Origin: Pseudomonadota bacterium
Lineage (GTDB): Bacteria; Desulfobacterota; Binatia; UBA1149
NCBI GenBank assembly: GCA_014382245.1
Contig: JACNKC010000079.1
Coordinates: 1 to 42,598, forward strand
Reading direction: 5' to 3'
DNA length: 42,598 nt
Every line of letters starts with the position of its first letter. The stretch's first letter is position 1. The notes under the pieces are model-generated. The model ran no database searches. It was not told where the DNA came from and was given only the letters and a program-made list of their open reading frames with translations. Positions 1 to 8,519 of the stretch are shown in pieces. Made by a program: the position numbers and the translations under genes.

Positions 1-138
1 CTGAGCGGCGCTTGTCTTGTTGACAGCGAATGCGACAGCTTCCTGGGTGCCGGCGACGGCGTGTGTACTCCCAAGGGTCTCCCGGGTGGCATCGCTTTTC
101 CGCTCAAGGTAATTTCCAAGAAACAGCGCGGCGATTGA
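1..138 (+). CDS. C-terminal fragment of an unknown, probably exported protein
   Basis: The window opens inside a reading frame (first codon at base 1) that runs 45 codons to a TGA at 136-138. The visible tail has three cysteines in a spaced pattern (ACLVDSECDSF then GDGVC) and ends in a lysine/arginine-rich segment. Short Cys-rich repeats of this kind occur in secreted proteins, so export is plausible, but no family can be named from this fragment. The 5' part lies outside the window. A perfect hairpin follows the stop codon by four bases, which supports this being the real gene end. Confidence 0.55.
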   Translation: MSGACLVDSECDSFLGAGDGVCTPKGLPGGIAFPLKVISKKQRGD

Positions 139-141
139 GTT

Positions 142-163
142 CGGTCGGCGTTAACGCCGACCG
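142..163 (+). terminator. Perfect 22-bp palindrome just after a stop codon, terminator-like
   Basis: Bases 142-163 are a perfect inverted repeat: a 9-bp stem CGGTCGGCG / CGCCGACCG closed by a TTAA loop. It begins four bases after the stop at 138. The following bases (GCTCTATTTC) hold only a weak T run, so it could act as an inefficient intrinsic terminator, a 3' stabilising hairpin, or a dimeric protein site. Confidence 0.55.
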
Positions 164-197
164 GCTCTATTTCGCAACTGGAACCGCACGGGCTATG

Positions 198-247
198 CTC
201 ACGGCCGCGAGGTCTCCCCTCCGCTTGGGGGACCTCACGACCGTGAG
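198..247 (+). other. Long imperfect hairpin in the leader of the ABC transporter gene
   Basis: CTCACGG (198-204) pairs with CCGTGAG (241-247). GAGGTC (209-214) pairs with GACCTC (231-236), and CCCC (216-219) with GGGG (227-230) around a 7-nt loop. The stem is about 19 bp with small internal mismatches and ends 16 bases before the ATG at 264. No T tract follows, so a leader or RNA-processing role is as likely as termination. Confidence 0.5.
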
Positions 248-263
248 AAACTCGTAGGGCCCG

Positions 264-2141
264 ATGAAAATTCGCAGGAACGAGCTGTTTCGCCGCGTTT
301 CGTGGCAGAAGTTGTCGGATAACGCGGCTGAGCTTGGCCCCTACCTTGCGCCCGTACGTCGTGACCTGCTGATCGCCATGCTCTGCAGCCTGGGTGCCGT
401 GCTCATGGTCATCGCCCGGCCGTGGCCCATGAAGATGGTCTTCGACTACGCCCTGCTGCCAGCGGGCCGGGTAAAGTGGGTGTTCCCCTACGCCATGCTC
501 AAGGGCTACGGGGCCATGGGCGTAGTGAGCATTTCCTGCGCCCTTCTGCTTGCCGTGAGTCTGATGTGGGGGTTGTTTACCTTCACGCAGCGTTACCTTA
601 TCGCCTCGGCTGGTCAGCAGGTGACCTTCAAGATAAGGCGCAAGCTGTTTGCCCACCTGCAGCGCCTGTCGTTGTCTTATCACCGCCGACAACGAGTGGG
701 TGACCTGCTGCTACGCGCCACCGGCGATGCCAACATGATGCGCGACATGCTCGTGGACGCTGTGCTTATAGTTTTCACGCAGGTGCTGGTGCTGGTTGCC
801 ATGATCATCGTCATGGCGGCCATGGACTGGCAGCTCACCATGATCGCGTTGTCGGTGATGCCGCTGCTCGGGGTCGCCGTGTTCCGCATGTCGGGGCATC
901 TGCGCAAGGCGGTGCGCAAGCAGCGCAAACGCGAAGGGCGCATGGCAGCGATGGTGGGCGAAATGCTGCAGGCGCTGCCAGTGATCCAGGTGTTCGGCCG
1001 CGAGGATTACGAAGACCGCAGGTTCGGCGAGTCGAATAAGCGCAACCTCAAGTCGGGGCTGAAAACCGTGAGGCTGGAGGCCAACCTGGAGCGCGTGGCC
1101 GAGGTCGTCATTGCCCTTGGCACCGGGTCGGTGCTGTGGTTCGGCGTGGCCCGCGTTCTTTCGGGCGTACTCACTCCCGGGGACCTGCTGGTCTTTACAG
1201 CCTACCTCGGCGGCATGTACCGCCCCTTGCGGCGCATATCGAGGGTGACCGGTCGCCTGGCCAAGGCCTCGGCCTGCGCCGAGAGGGTGTTCTCGGTGCT
1301 CAGGGAAGACGACCGCGTGAAGGTGCATCGTGGGGCCGCCGAGGCGCCGGCTTTCGACGGGCGCGTGCGTTTCAAGAACGTGTGTTTCGAATATCGCAAG
1401 GGCGTGCCCGTGCTACGCGACGTCTCGTTTACGGCCAAGCCCGGGCGCACGGTGGCGATCGTGGGGCCCAACGGTGCCGGTAAGTCGACCATGTGTGGAT
1501 TGCTACCCCGGTTGTTCGACCCGTTGTCGGGTTCGATAACGATAGACGGCGAGAAGATAAGCCGTTACACGCTCGATTCGCTGCGGGAGCATATAGCCGT
1601 TGTGCTGCAGCACCCGATGCTGTTTCGCGGGACGGTGGCCGAGAACATCGCCTACGGAAAACCGGAGGCCACCGAAGAAGAAATAGTGGCGGCGGCCGAG
1701 GCGGCCGACACCGACGATTTTATCCGCGGACTGCCCGATGGTTACGATACAGTTATAGGCGAGAGGGGTGACACCCTGTCGGGCGGACAGCGACAGAAGA
1801 TCGCCATCGCCAGGGCCATGATAAAGAGCCCAAGCGTGTTGATACTGGACGAGCCCACGGCTTCGCTCGACGCCAGTTCTGCGGCCCAGCTCAACCGCAC
1901 ACTCCGGCGCCTGTCGCGACACAGGACCACCATTCGCGTGGGCCACCGCCTTTCGGAGCTCCAGGACAGCAATCTCATACTGGTGATAGAAGATGGCCGT
2001 GTAACGCAGTCGGGTAAGCACGAGGAGCTGGTGCAAAAGGATGGCTGGTATAGGAAGGTATACGGCTTGCAGTCAGGTGACCCGGAGCTGCTCGCCAGCA
2101 TTGCTCCGGATGGGGGAGGTTCAGTTGCAGAGTCGAGATAG
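264..2141 (+). CDS. ABC exporter half-transporter (fused membrane and ATPase domains), MsbA-like
   Basis: A 625-residue protein with the usual order of a homodimeric exporter: a transmembrane domain over about residues 35-340, then a nucleotide-binding domain over about 365-600. The ATPase motifs are intact: Walker A GPNGAGKST at 401-409, signature LSGGQ at 505-509, Walker B VLILDE at 525-530 and the H-loop histidine H561. Length fits the MsbA/lipid-exporter class of about 580-630 residues. It probably pumps a lipid-linked glycan, lipid or peptide across the inner membrane. It heads a plus-strand run of glycosyltransferases, which favours a glycolipid or glycan precursor, but the substrate cannot be read from sequence. 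The ATG at 264 follows two strong hairpins; no good Shine-Dalgarno is seen. A peptide or drug exporter remains possible. Confidence 0.9.
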   Translation: MKIRRNELFRRVSWQKLSDNAAELGPYLAPVRRDLLIAMLCSLGAVLMVIARPWPMKMVFDYALLPAGRVKWVFPYAMLKGYGAMGVVSISCALLLAVSLMWGLFTFTQRYLIASAGQQVTFKIRRKLFAHLQRLSLSYHRRQRVGDLLLRATGDANMMRDMLVDAVLIVFTQVLVLVAMIIVMAAMDWQLTMIALSVMPLLGVAVFRMSGHLRKAVRKQRKREGRMAAMVGEMLQALPVIQVFGREDYEDRRFGESNKRNLKSGLKTVRLEANLERVAEVVIALGTGSVLWFGVARVLSGVLTPGDLLVFTAYLGGMYRPLRRISRVTGRLAKASACAERVFSVLREDDRVKVHRGAAEAPAFDGRVRFKNVCFEYRKGVPVLRDVSFTAKPGRTVAIVGPNGAGKSTMCGLLPRLFDPLSGSITIDGEKISRYTLDSLREHIAVVLQHPMLFRGTVAENIAYGKPEATEEEIVAAAEAADTDDFIRGLPDGYDTVIGERGDTLSGGQRQKIAIARAMIKSPSVLILDEPTASLDASSAAQLNRTLRRLSRHRTTIRVGHRLSELQDSNLILVIEDGRVTQSGKHEELVQKDGWYRKVYGLQSGDPELLASIAPDGGGSVAESR

Positions 2142-2529
2142 CAGGTTGGGCTTGCAGGCGGGACGCGCCAGCCAGGCATCGCTGATGTTGATTGTCGCGG
2201 CGGGCCTGGCCACGGCGGTTATGCTGGGGCTGGGTACGCAGTCTTTCTACGACAAGACCGCCGAGCTGAAGCCGGTGATCCTACCCTACGATATATTCTG
2301 GTGTGCCAAGGATGACCACTGCGAGGTCGTCGACCAGGTGGGCTGTTGTCCTTGTGAGCAGGGCGGTGCACAGGCCGCCGTGACCAGCTGGCATCGCGAC
2401 GACCTCAGGCGTTTTATCAAAGACGCATGCAGGGAAGAACCGGTGTGCGTGCAGTTAGACTTGTGCCGTGCCGACGCCGAGGCGGTGTGCAGGGATCGGC
2501 GCTGCGCGATCGAGTACTCGGACGACTGA
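2110..2529 (+). CDS. Small membrane-anchored Cys-rich protein of unknown function
   Basis: About 139 residues, overlapping the end of the ABC transporter gene by 32 bases. A basic, polar N-terminus is followed by one hydrophobic segment (about residues 25-43, MLIVAAGLATAVML), then a domain with ten cysteines including GCCPC, which suggests an exported disulfide-rich domain tethered to the inner membrane. The start is uncertain. ATG 2110 lacks a ribosome site, whereas an in-frame TTG at 2125 sits just after GGGGGAGG and may be the true start. I do not recognise the family. Its place between an exporter and a glycosyltransferase makes an accessory role in the same glycan pathway plausible. Confidence 0.65.
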   Translation: MGEVQLQSRDSRLGLQAGRASQASLMLIVAAGLATAVMLGLGTQSFYDKTAELKPVILPYDIFWCAKDDHCEVVDQVGCCPCEQGGAQAAVTSWHRDDLRRFIKDACREEPVCVQLDLCRADAEAVCRDRRCAIEYSDD

Positions 2530-2554
2530 CGGTGCTGGGATCGGAGTAACGAGG

Positions 2555-3787
2555 GTGGGAAAAATAGCTTATCTGCTCAAGGTGTTTCCGCGCGTGTCGG
2601 AGACCTTTGTCATAAACGAAATCCGTGCGGTGGAGGATACCGGCGAAGAGGTGTCGGTGTTTTCGCTGCACCACAACCCCGACGGTCCGGTCACGCACGG
2701 CATACTCGACGAGCTCAAGGCCGAGGCCGTGTACGTTGAAGACAGCGACGCTGGTCTGCCCGAGAAGAAGCACGCCCGCCGTCGCCTCGAACAGGAGCTG
2801 GCCGTGCTGTGGCCCCTGCCTCCGCAGCCCTTGCGCGAACGCCTGCTTCCGCGCAAGTACGTGCGGCTTGCCACCCGCCTGGCGCAGCTCGTGGTAGAAA
2901 ATGACATAGACTGCCTGCACGCCCACTTCGCGTCGCGGGCCGGTCACGTGGTGGCGCTGGCCTCACGCCTGGCCGGCGTGCCCTACAGCATCACCGCGCA
3001 CGCCAAGGATATTTACCACGACGAGGTCGACCAGGAAGTGCTCAGGTGGAAGATCGCCGGCGCCAGCTTCGTGGTGACTGTCACCGACTTTAACCTCAGG
3101 CACCTGCGTGAGCTGGTGGCCGACATTCCAGGTGCCCCCGAGAAGATCGTGCGCCTGTACAACGGCGTGGACCTCGAGCGCTTCGAGGCCTGTGAACCGG
3201 CCGACCTGCCCCGCCCGAGGCTGGTGTCTGTCGGCCGGCTGGTCGAAAAAAAGGGATTTCATCACCTCGTAAACGCCTGCCGGGCACTTGTAGACCGCGG
3301 CTACGACTTTGATTGCGTGATCGTGGGCGGTGGCGAGAAGGAAGAGAGCCTCAAGGCCAGGGTTGCGTCGCTGGGCCTGGGAGACACTGTGCATTTTGCC
3401 GGTTCGGTGACCACCGAGGAAGTGGGCGACTACCTGCGGGAATCGACCGCGACCGTGTTGCCCTGCATTGTTGGTGGCGACGGCAACGTGGACGCGTTGC
3501 CCACGGTATTGCTCGAGGCAATGGCCACCGCGCGGCCGCTGGTGTCGACCGCCCTGTCGGGCATACCCGAGATAATCGATGACGGCGAGAACGGCTACCT
3601 GGTCGAGCCCGGCGACGTTGCTGGCCTGGCCGACGCCCTCGCGCGCCTGTTCGACGATCCCGGGCGGGCCGCGGCCATGGGGGCGGCGGGTAGAAAAAAG
3701 GCTGAGCGCTTGTTCAGTCTCAAGGTCAACGCCGGCCACCTGCGCGACATGCTACGGCAGGGCCGAACGGGGGGCGAAGTCCAGTGA
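2555..3787 (+). CDS. Glycosyltransferase, GT4 family (GT-B fold)
   Basis: 410 residues. The GT4 C-terminal half is clear: the GRLVEKKGF segment that begins the second Rossmann domain, a VGGGEKEE nucleotide-sugar loop, and the LLEAMATARPLVST motif with the spaced glutamates that contact the donor nucleotide. The N-terminal half (KVFPRVSETFV) is typical of colanic-acid/exopolysaccharide-type GT4 enzymes. It would transfer a sugar from an NDP-sugar to a lipid-linked or glycan acceptor at the cytoplasmic face of the inner membrane. The frame stays open upstream, but GTG 2555 is preferred: it follows a GGAG box and starts right before the conserved KIAYLLKVFPR strand. The next gene overlaps by a GTGA. 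Donor and acceptor are unknown. Confidence 0.88.
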   Translation: MGKIAYLLKVFPRVSETFVINEIRAVEDTGEEVSVFSLHHNPDGPVTHGILDELKAEAVYVEDSDAGLPEKKHARRRLEQELAVLWPLPPQPLRERLLPRKYVRLATRLAQLVVENDIDCLHAHFASRAGHVVALASRLAGVPYSITAHAKDIYHDEVDQEVLRWKIAGASFVVTVTDFNLRHLRELVADIPGAPEKIVRLYNGVDLERFEACEPADLPRPRLVSVGRLVEKKGFHHLVNACRALVDRGYDFDCVIVGGGEKEESLKARVASLGLGDTVHFAGSVTTEEVGDYLRESTATVLPCIVGGDGNVDALPTVLLEAMATARPLVSTALSGIPEIIDDGENGYLVEPGDVAGLADALARLFDDPGRAAAMGAAGRKKAERLFSLKVNAGHLRDMLRQGRTGGEVQ

Positions 3788-5052
3788 GGCGTCGTCGCCA
3801 CGTTGTCTATGTCTGCATGGACCGGGGCGTGCCGGTGGGCGGATACAAGGGAGCCTCGGCCCACGTTGCCGAGCTGACGAACGCGCTCGTCGACCTGCGT
3901 TGCGACGTACACATCGTGGCTGCCCGCAGCACGGGTGACGCTTCGAGCGTTCACGTTGAGGTCAGCGACCTCGGGGCCGAGCGCAGCAGCCGGCGGGCCA
4001 AGGCTGCGCTGTTGGCCGGTGCCAAGGGGCCGCGCGAGCAAGCGGCCGCCACCGAGGCGCGCGGGATCATGCTCAACGAGACGGTCGGCCGCACGCTCGA
4101 AAAGATTCACAAGCGTCGACCCATAGACGCGGTGTACGAGCGCTACTCGCTCTGGAACTACTCGGCGGTTAAGTTTGCGCACGCATCCTCTGTCCCTCAC
4201 CTGCTGGAGGTCAACGCACCCCTGAGGGAGGAGCAGCAGCGTTACCGCAGGCTCGAAAACCCCGAGCTGGCGCGATCCCTCGAGCACTATATTTTCTCCA
4301 ACACCGACAGGCTCATCGTGCCTTCGAGCCAGCTCAAGCCCTGGGTAGTAGAACACGGCTGCGCGCCCGGCCGGGTCAGGGTGATACCAAACGCGGCCGA
4401 CCCCGAACTGTTTGCCCGGGTGGCGAGCAGCCGGGAGCAGCTCGAGCGCGAAGCGGGGACCTTTGTCCTCGGATTCCTGGGCAGCCTCAAGCCCTGGCAC
4501 GGATTGGACGAGCTGCTGCGGGCTTTCAGGCTGCTGCACCGCAAGAACAACAGTTACCGACTGCTGGTGGTCGGCGAGGGGCCGTTGCGCCGCGAGCTCG
4601 AGCGCTCGGCGCGGTCGATGAAAATACTTTCGGCCGTGACCTTCAGTGGCCACGTCGAACACGACGAGATCCCGGCCTGGCTTGCGCGCATGGACGTGGG
4701 CATGGCCCCTTACCCCAGGTTGGCCGGCTTCTATTTTTCGCCGCTCAAGGTTTTTGAATACATGGCCGCTGGCTTGCCCGTGGTGGCCTCGGACACCGGC
4801 CAGATAGCCGAACTGTTTACCGACCGTCGCAATCTGCTGTTGCACCGCCCCGGGGCCGTGCGCGAGATCGCCGACCGGGTAGAGACCCTGCGTGGCAAAC
4901 CGTCCTTGTCGCTAAAGCTGGCAGCCGAGGCGCGCAGGATGGTGAACAGGCGATTTACCTGGCGTCGCAACGCGGAGCGGGTGCTCGACATGGCCGACCG
5001 GGTCTCGGCAGTAACTGCCACCGCGGCCAGGACAAAGGGCAAGCGCAGATGA
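3784..5052 (+). CDS. Glycosyltransferase, GT4 family (paralog of the gene at 10445)
   Basis: 422 residues, GTG start overlapping the previous stop (GTGA, 3784-3787). It shares long matched stretches with the gene at 10445: DRGVPVGG near the N-terminus, VYERYSLW, LLEVNAPL, LGSLKPWHG, VGEGPLRRELE, RMDVGMAPYP and FYFSPLKVFEYMAAGLP. These include the GT4 donor-site region (SPLKVFEYMAAG with its acidic residue). The two probably arose by duplication and may act in sequence or on different donors. The basic C-terminal tail could help membrane attachment. It overlaps the next gene by ATGA, so translational coupling with the kinase-like protein is likely. Exact sugar specificity is unknown. Confidence 0.88.
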   Translation: MRRRRHVVYVCMDRGVPVGGYKGASAHVAELTNALVDLRCDVHIVAARSTGDASSVHVEVSDLGAERSSRRAKAALLAGAKGPREQAAATEARGIMLNETVGRTLEKIHKRRPIDAVYERYSLWNYSAVKFAHASSVPHLLEVNAPLREEQQRYRRLENPELARSLEHYIFSNTDRLIVPSSQLKPWVVEHGCAPGRVRVIPNAADPELFARVASSREQLEREAGTFVLGFLGSLKPWHGLDELLRAFRLLHRKNNSYRLLVVGEGPLRRELERSARSMKILSAVTFSGHVEHDEIPAWLARMDVGMAPYPRLAGFYFSPLKVFEYMAAGLPVVASDTGQIAELFTDRRNLLLHRPGAVREIADRVETLRGKPSLSLKLAAEARRMVNRRFTWRRNAERVLDMADRVSAVTATAARTKGKRR

Positions 5053-6317
5053 AAAACAGCAAGCTGAAACCCGAGACCATGCTGCAACTTCTCGACACCG
5101 GTCGCATGCGCCGCGCTTTTCGCCGCCTGCCGATTCTCGAAGGGCGCGAGATAGAAAAAGTCTCGCTGTCTTCAACCTGGATAAAGCCGGGTCGTTATTT
5201 TAACGGTCACTACCTGTTGCAACTTGGCGACGGAGATTTTCTGAGAGCCTCGGCCTTCGCGGTCGGGTACAAGCTGGCCACTCAACTCGTGGACCAGCTC
5301 GGCGACCACAGCTGCAACGGCGCTGCCAGCCCCTCCTGTGGTCGCTGCTCGTCGTTGGCCAACCGCGACCTGCTGCTCACCTTGTTTCCCCATGATTATC
5401 GCTTGCCCACGCTGGAGCGTTGTCTCGACGCCGGGCTGGTGAGTGCCGAGGCCGGTTCCGACTTTCCGTTGACCGGCTGCGAGGTCATCGCCTACCGCCC
5501 GGGCGTGCGTTGCCAGATGCGTTATCGTGACGCCAGGGGCGGCAAGGTCTACGGCAAGGTTTCTTTTCGCCGCGGCACACCCGACCGGGTGTTCGAAGTG
5601 CAGCGGCAGGCCTGGGAGTCTATCAGTAGCCGCGCCAGCGGTTTTCGCGTGCCCCGTCCGCTCGCGTTTCTCCCCGGGTTGGGGATGAGCCTGGTGGAAG
5701 CCGTAGACGGTTTTTCGCTCGACGAGGTGCTGAGAACCGGCGATGGACTGGGCAACTCGATCAAGAAAATAGCCTCGGCGCTGTCGGGGTTTCATGCCCT
5801 GGAGGTCGACGGGGCCGAGCGGCTGTTCGGTGTGGACCAGGAGATAGAGCTCCTGGTTTCCTGGGTGGATTTTCTTCCCACGCTCTACCCGGCGTGGGGC
5901 GAGGCCGTTGCCGAGCTGTTTGAGCAACTCAAGGCAGTGGGGCCGGCCGCGGTTGAGCCGGACGCGGTATTGCACAGGGATTTTTATGACAAGCAGGTCA
6001 TCCTCACCGACGGCGACCCGGTGCTCATAGACATGGATACCACTTGCAGGGGAGACCGCGAGCTCGATCTCGGTAATTTCTGCGCGCACCTGCGACTGCG
6101 GGCCGTGCAGTGGGACGAGCACGAGAGATCGGCCGAACTCGAGCGCATGTTTCGCGATGCCTACCCGATTGAAGCGAGGCAGGACCGCTTGTCCTGGTAC
6201 ACGGCAGCAACCCTTCTGCGGCTTGCTTGCAACTACTCGCTCAGGCCTCGTTGGCAGAAGCTCGTTGATCCGCTGCTCGACGAGACGCGCGAGCAGATCG
6301 CGAGGGCAGGAGGCTGA
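5049..6317 (+). CDS. Aminoglycoside-phosphotransferase-fold kinase, probably acting on a sugar or glycan
   Basis: 422 residues, ATG overlapping the previous stop (ATGA). The C-terminal half carries the APH/choline-kinase catalytic loop LHRDFYDKQ (H309, R310, D311), where D311 is the expected catalytic base. It is followed by LIDMDTTCRGDRELDLGNF with D328 as the metal-binding aspartate, equivalent to the DFG of protein kinases. Residues near 160-250 (GKVSFRRG, VEAVDGFSL) look like the N-lobe. An extra N-terminal region has an unusual CGRC pair near residue 98. In a glycosyltransferase run the simplest role is phosphorylation of a sugar or a lipid-linked saccharide, but an antibiotic-type substrate cannot be excluded by fold alone. 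Confidence 0.75.
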   Translation: MKNSKLKPETMLQLLDTGRMRRAFRRLPILEGREIEKVSLSSTWIKPGRYFNGHYLLQLGDGDFLRASAFAVGYKLATQLVDQLGDHSCNGAASPSCGRCSSLANRDLLLTLFPHDYRLPTLERCLDAGLVSAEAGSDFPLTGCEVIAYRPGVRCQMRYRDARGGKVYGKVSFRRGTPDRVFEVQRQAWESISSRASGFRVPRPLAFLPGLGMSLVEAVDGFSLDEVLRTGDGLGNSIKKIASALSGFHALEVDGAERLFGVDQEIELLVSWVDFLPTLYPAWGEAVAELFEQLKAVGPAAVEPDAVLHRDFYDKQVILTDGDPVLIDMDTTCRGDRELDLGNFCAHLRLRAVQWDEHERSAELERMFRDAYPIEARQDRLSWYTAATLLRLACNYSLRPRWQKLVDPLLDETREQIARAGG

Positions 6318-6318
6318 C

Positions 6319-7518
6319 GTGAGACACCGCCTTCTGTTCTACTCCCACGATACCTTCGGGCTCGGACACTTTCGTCGAAGCCTGACGGTGGCGTCTCACA
6401 TCGCTCGGCGCGTGGATGACGTGACCGCGCTGATGCTCACCGGCCTCGACTCGGCCGCGAGTTTTGAAGCTCCCCACGGCGTTGATTTCGTCAAGCTGCC
6501 CGGGGTGTGGAAGTCGGGAGACGATCAATACTCGAGTCGCCACCTGCGGGTGAGTTTCTCGCGCGTGCAACGGCTCCGGGAGCAACTGGTGCGCAGCGTG
6601 GCTAGGGCTTTTCACCCGTCCATGTTCCTGGTCGACAACGCGCCGCTGGGAGTGCACAACGACCTGCTGCCGACGCTCCGTTATTTCAAAAAACGCCAGC
6701 CCGGCACCCGGGTGGTCCTGACGCTGCGTGACGTCCTCGACGATCCCGGCAGCATCGTGGCCAGCTGGAAGAAAAACGGTGTCTACGAAGCCCTCGAAGA
6801 CTACTACGACGAGATCTGGGTGGCTGGTTGCCGCGAGGTTTTTGACCCGGTGTCGCTGTACGAGTTTTCACCCGCGGTGGCCAAGCGCACCCGGTTCTGC
6901 GGTTACGTGGCGCGTAAGCCCCGGCAGGAAGAAACCTCTGACATCGTAGAGGAGTTTTCGCTCGAGCAACGGCCCTTCGTAGTCGTCAGCTGCGGCGGCG
7001 GCGGTGACGGTATCGCGCTGGTGGATTCGTGGATCGAGGCCGGTCGCCGCCTGGCCAGCGACGGCATACGTTCGGTCGTATTCCTGGGGCCCGATATGCC
7101 AGCGGCGGGCCGACGCGAGCTGAGGCGTCGCATGCTTGCCTGTGGCGACGACTTCCTGGTCTTCGACTATCGGCCCGACCTCGTGTGTTTTCTGGGCCTG
7201 GCGGCTGCCAGTGTGTCGATGGCCGGCTACAACACGGTGTGCGAGCTGCTGTCTCTGGATGTTCCGTCGGTGCTGGTGCCCCGGGTTGAACCCCGCGTCG
7301 AGCAGTTGCTGAGGGCGCGGGCTTTTGAGAAAAGCGGCGTGGTCGAAGTTGTTGAGCCCCATCAACTGGGGCCCGACAGCCTGGAGGCCGCCGTGCGGCG
7401 CTGCCTGCAGGCCCGCGCGTCCGGGCAGGCGGGTGGTTTGCCAGAGGGCGTAGATTTTTCGGGATTGAGACGAATGGAACGACAGGTGCGAAGGCACTTG
7501 CAAAGGAAAAATAACTGA
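6319..7518 (+). CDS. Predicted glycosyltransferase, MurG/GT28-like (COG4671 type)
   Basis: 399 residues. The N-terminus YSHDTFGLGHFRRS is characteristic of the COG4671 'predicted glycosyl transferase' family, in which the GLGH loop resembles MurG. The C-terminal half has SCGGGGDG at the start of the second Rossmann domain and MAGYNTVCELL with a downstream LVPRVEPRVEQ, matching the donor-binding region of GT28-like enzymes. GTG 6319 is chosen because an AGGAGG box lies upstream and the conserved motif starts at residue 6; the longer frame would run inside the kinase gene. The stop TGA shares its A with the next ATG. Likely inner-membrane-associated; sugar unknown. Confidence 0.82.
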   Translation: MRHRLLFYSHDTFGLGHFRRSLTVASHIARRVDDVTALMLTGLDSAASFEAPHGVDFVKLPGVWKSGDDQYSSRHLRVSFSRVQRLREQLVRSVARAFHPSMFLVDNAPLGVHNDLLPTLRYFKKRQPGTRVVLTLRDVLDDPGSIVASWKKNGVYEALEDYYDEIWVAGCREVFDPVSLYEFSPAVAKRTRFCGYVARKPRQEETSDIVEEFSLEQRPFVVVSCGGGGDGIALVDSWIEAGRRLASDGIRSVVFLGPDMPAAGRRELRRRMLACGDDFLVFDYRPDLVCFLGLAAASVSMAGYNTVCELLSLDVPSVLVPRVEPRVEQLLRARAFEKSGVVEVVEPHQLGPDSLEAAVRRCLQARASGQAGGLPEGVDFSGLRRMERQVRRHLQRKNN

Positions 7519-8519
7519 TGAAATTGAACGATGAATTGAAAGTGGCAGTGGTGGTTGCGGCGGCGGTTGCAGTGGTAGTGGTTAGCGTTGCTGGCCTGGC
7601 TGCTACGGCAATGGCCGGTGGTGAAGACCCGAAGTGGAAGGCCAACATCAAGCTATGGCAGGGCTATACCGACAACGTCCGCTATTCTCAGCCCGGTCCC
7701 GACGTGGAAGGCGCGTGGTTCACCAAGGCCAATGCGCGCCTGGCCCGGCGTACCGGGTCTGACATCGCCTGGATGCCGGACCTAGTAACGGCCGCGATCG
7801 ATGGACGGGTGTTCAACCAGTCATCGGCCAGGGACTCGGTCACGCTGGGGGGCCGTGCTGTTTACGAAACCGACGTGGCCGACGTGTTCGCAGGTTATGG
7901 TTACACCCCGCAGCGGCTTCGCCTTGAAGACCGCGACGGAGGTGACGACGTGCACTACTCCAAGCACGTGGGGGTGTTCGGTGTTGAGCGTAAGTTCGGA
8001 GTGAGCAGGGCCTGGCGCATCAGGGCGCTGTACGAAAGAGACTGGGACGAGTACGACAGCGACAACGGCGAACGTGACTCGGAATCCTGGGCGGGCCGAC
8101 TTGGCTTGCGCTGGCATTACCACGATCTGTTTATTCCGAGGGCCTACTTCAAGTACGTCGAGCGCGACGCTGTCGATGACAACTACGACCGCGAAGACCT
8201 GCGCGTCGAAGTGGGCTTTGACAGCAAGTTGCCAGCCGGGGTGGAGGCCAGCTTGCGCTACCGGCGTTCGGACCGGGAGTACGTCGTGGCGGGCGCCAGT
8301 GGCCCCTTCGGCTCCAACAGCAACTTCGGACGTACAGACGATATTGATACCTATCGCGTGGGGCTCGAGTTGCCGCTGCCATGGGTAGACGGCTTGGTCC
8401 TGGAGATGAACTACAAGTACAGGACTTCGTCTTCGAGCAGGACTAGTCGCAACTATCACCTCAACGAGTACGGACTGGGACTCGCCTGGGGTTTTTCGAG
8501 TAAATCGGGACAGGGTTGA
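7518..8519 (+). CDS. Outer-membrane beta-barrel protein of the glycan locus
   Basis: 333 residues. It has a long signal peptide (basic start, then valine/alanine-rich core to about AMAGG at 34). The mature part is full of alternating polar/aromatic strands (RLGLRWHYH, YFKYVER, LRVEVGFD, VEASLRYRRS, LVLEMNYKYR) separated by acidic, Asp/Gly-rich turns, as in a monomeric barrel of roughly 12-16 strands. No family-specific motif was recognised. It starts on the last base of the previous stop codon and ends the same way against the next gene, so it is tightly tied to the glycosyltransferases. A role in outer-membrane export or anchoring of the glycan is plausible but not shown. Confidence 0.75.
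   Translation: MKLNDELKVAVVVAAAVAVVVVSVAGLAATAMAGGEDPKWKANIKLWQGYTDNVRYSQPGPDVEGAWFTKANARLARRTGSDIAWMPDLVTAAIDGRVFNQSSARDSVTLGGRAVYETDVADVFAGYGYTPQRLRLEDRDGGDDVHYSKHVGVFGVERKFGVSRAWRIRALYERDWDEYDSDNGERDSESWAGRLGLRWHYHDLFIPRAYFKYVERDAVDDNYDREDLRVEVGFDSKLPAGVEASLRYRRSDREYVVAGASGPFGSNSNFGRTDDIDTYRVGLELPLPWVDGLVLEMNYKYRTSSSSRTSRNYHLNEYGLGLAWGFSSKSGQG

Noticed and set aside
3595-4845. Minus-strand frame of about 416 codons over two glycosyltransferase genes
   Set aside because: Both plus-strand genes have full GT4 motifs; the antisense product has none.
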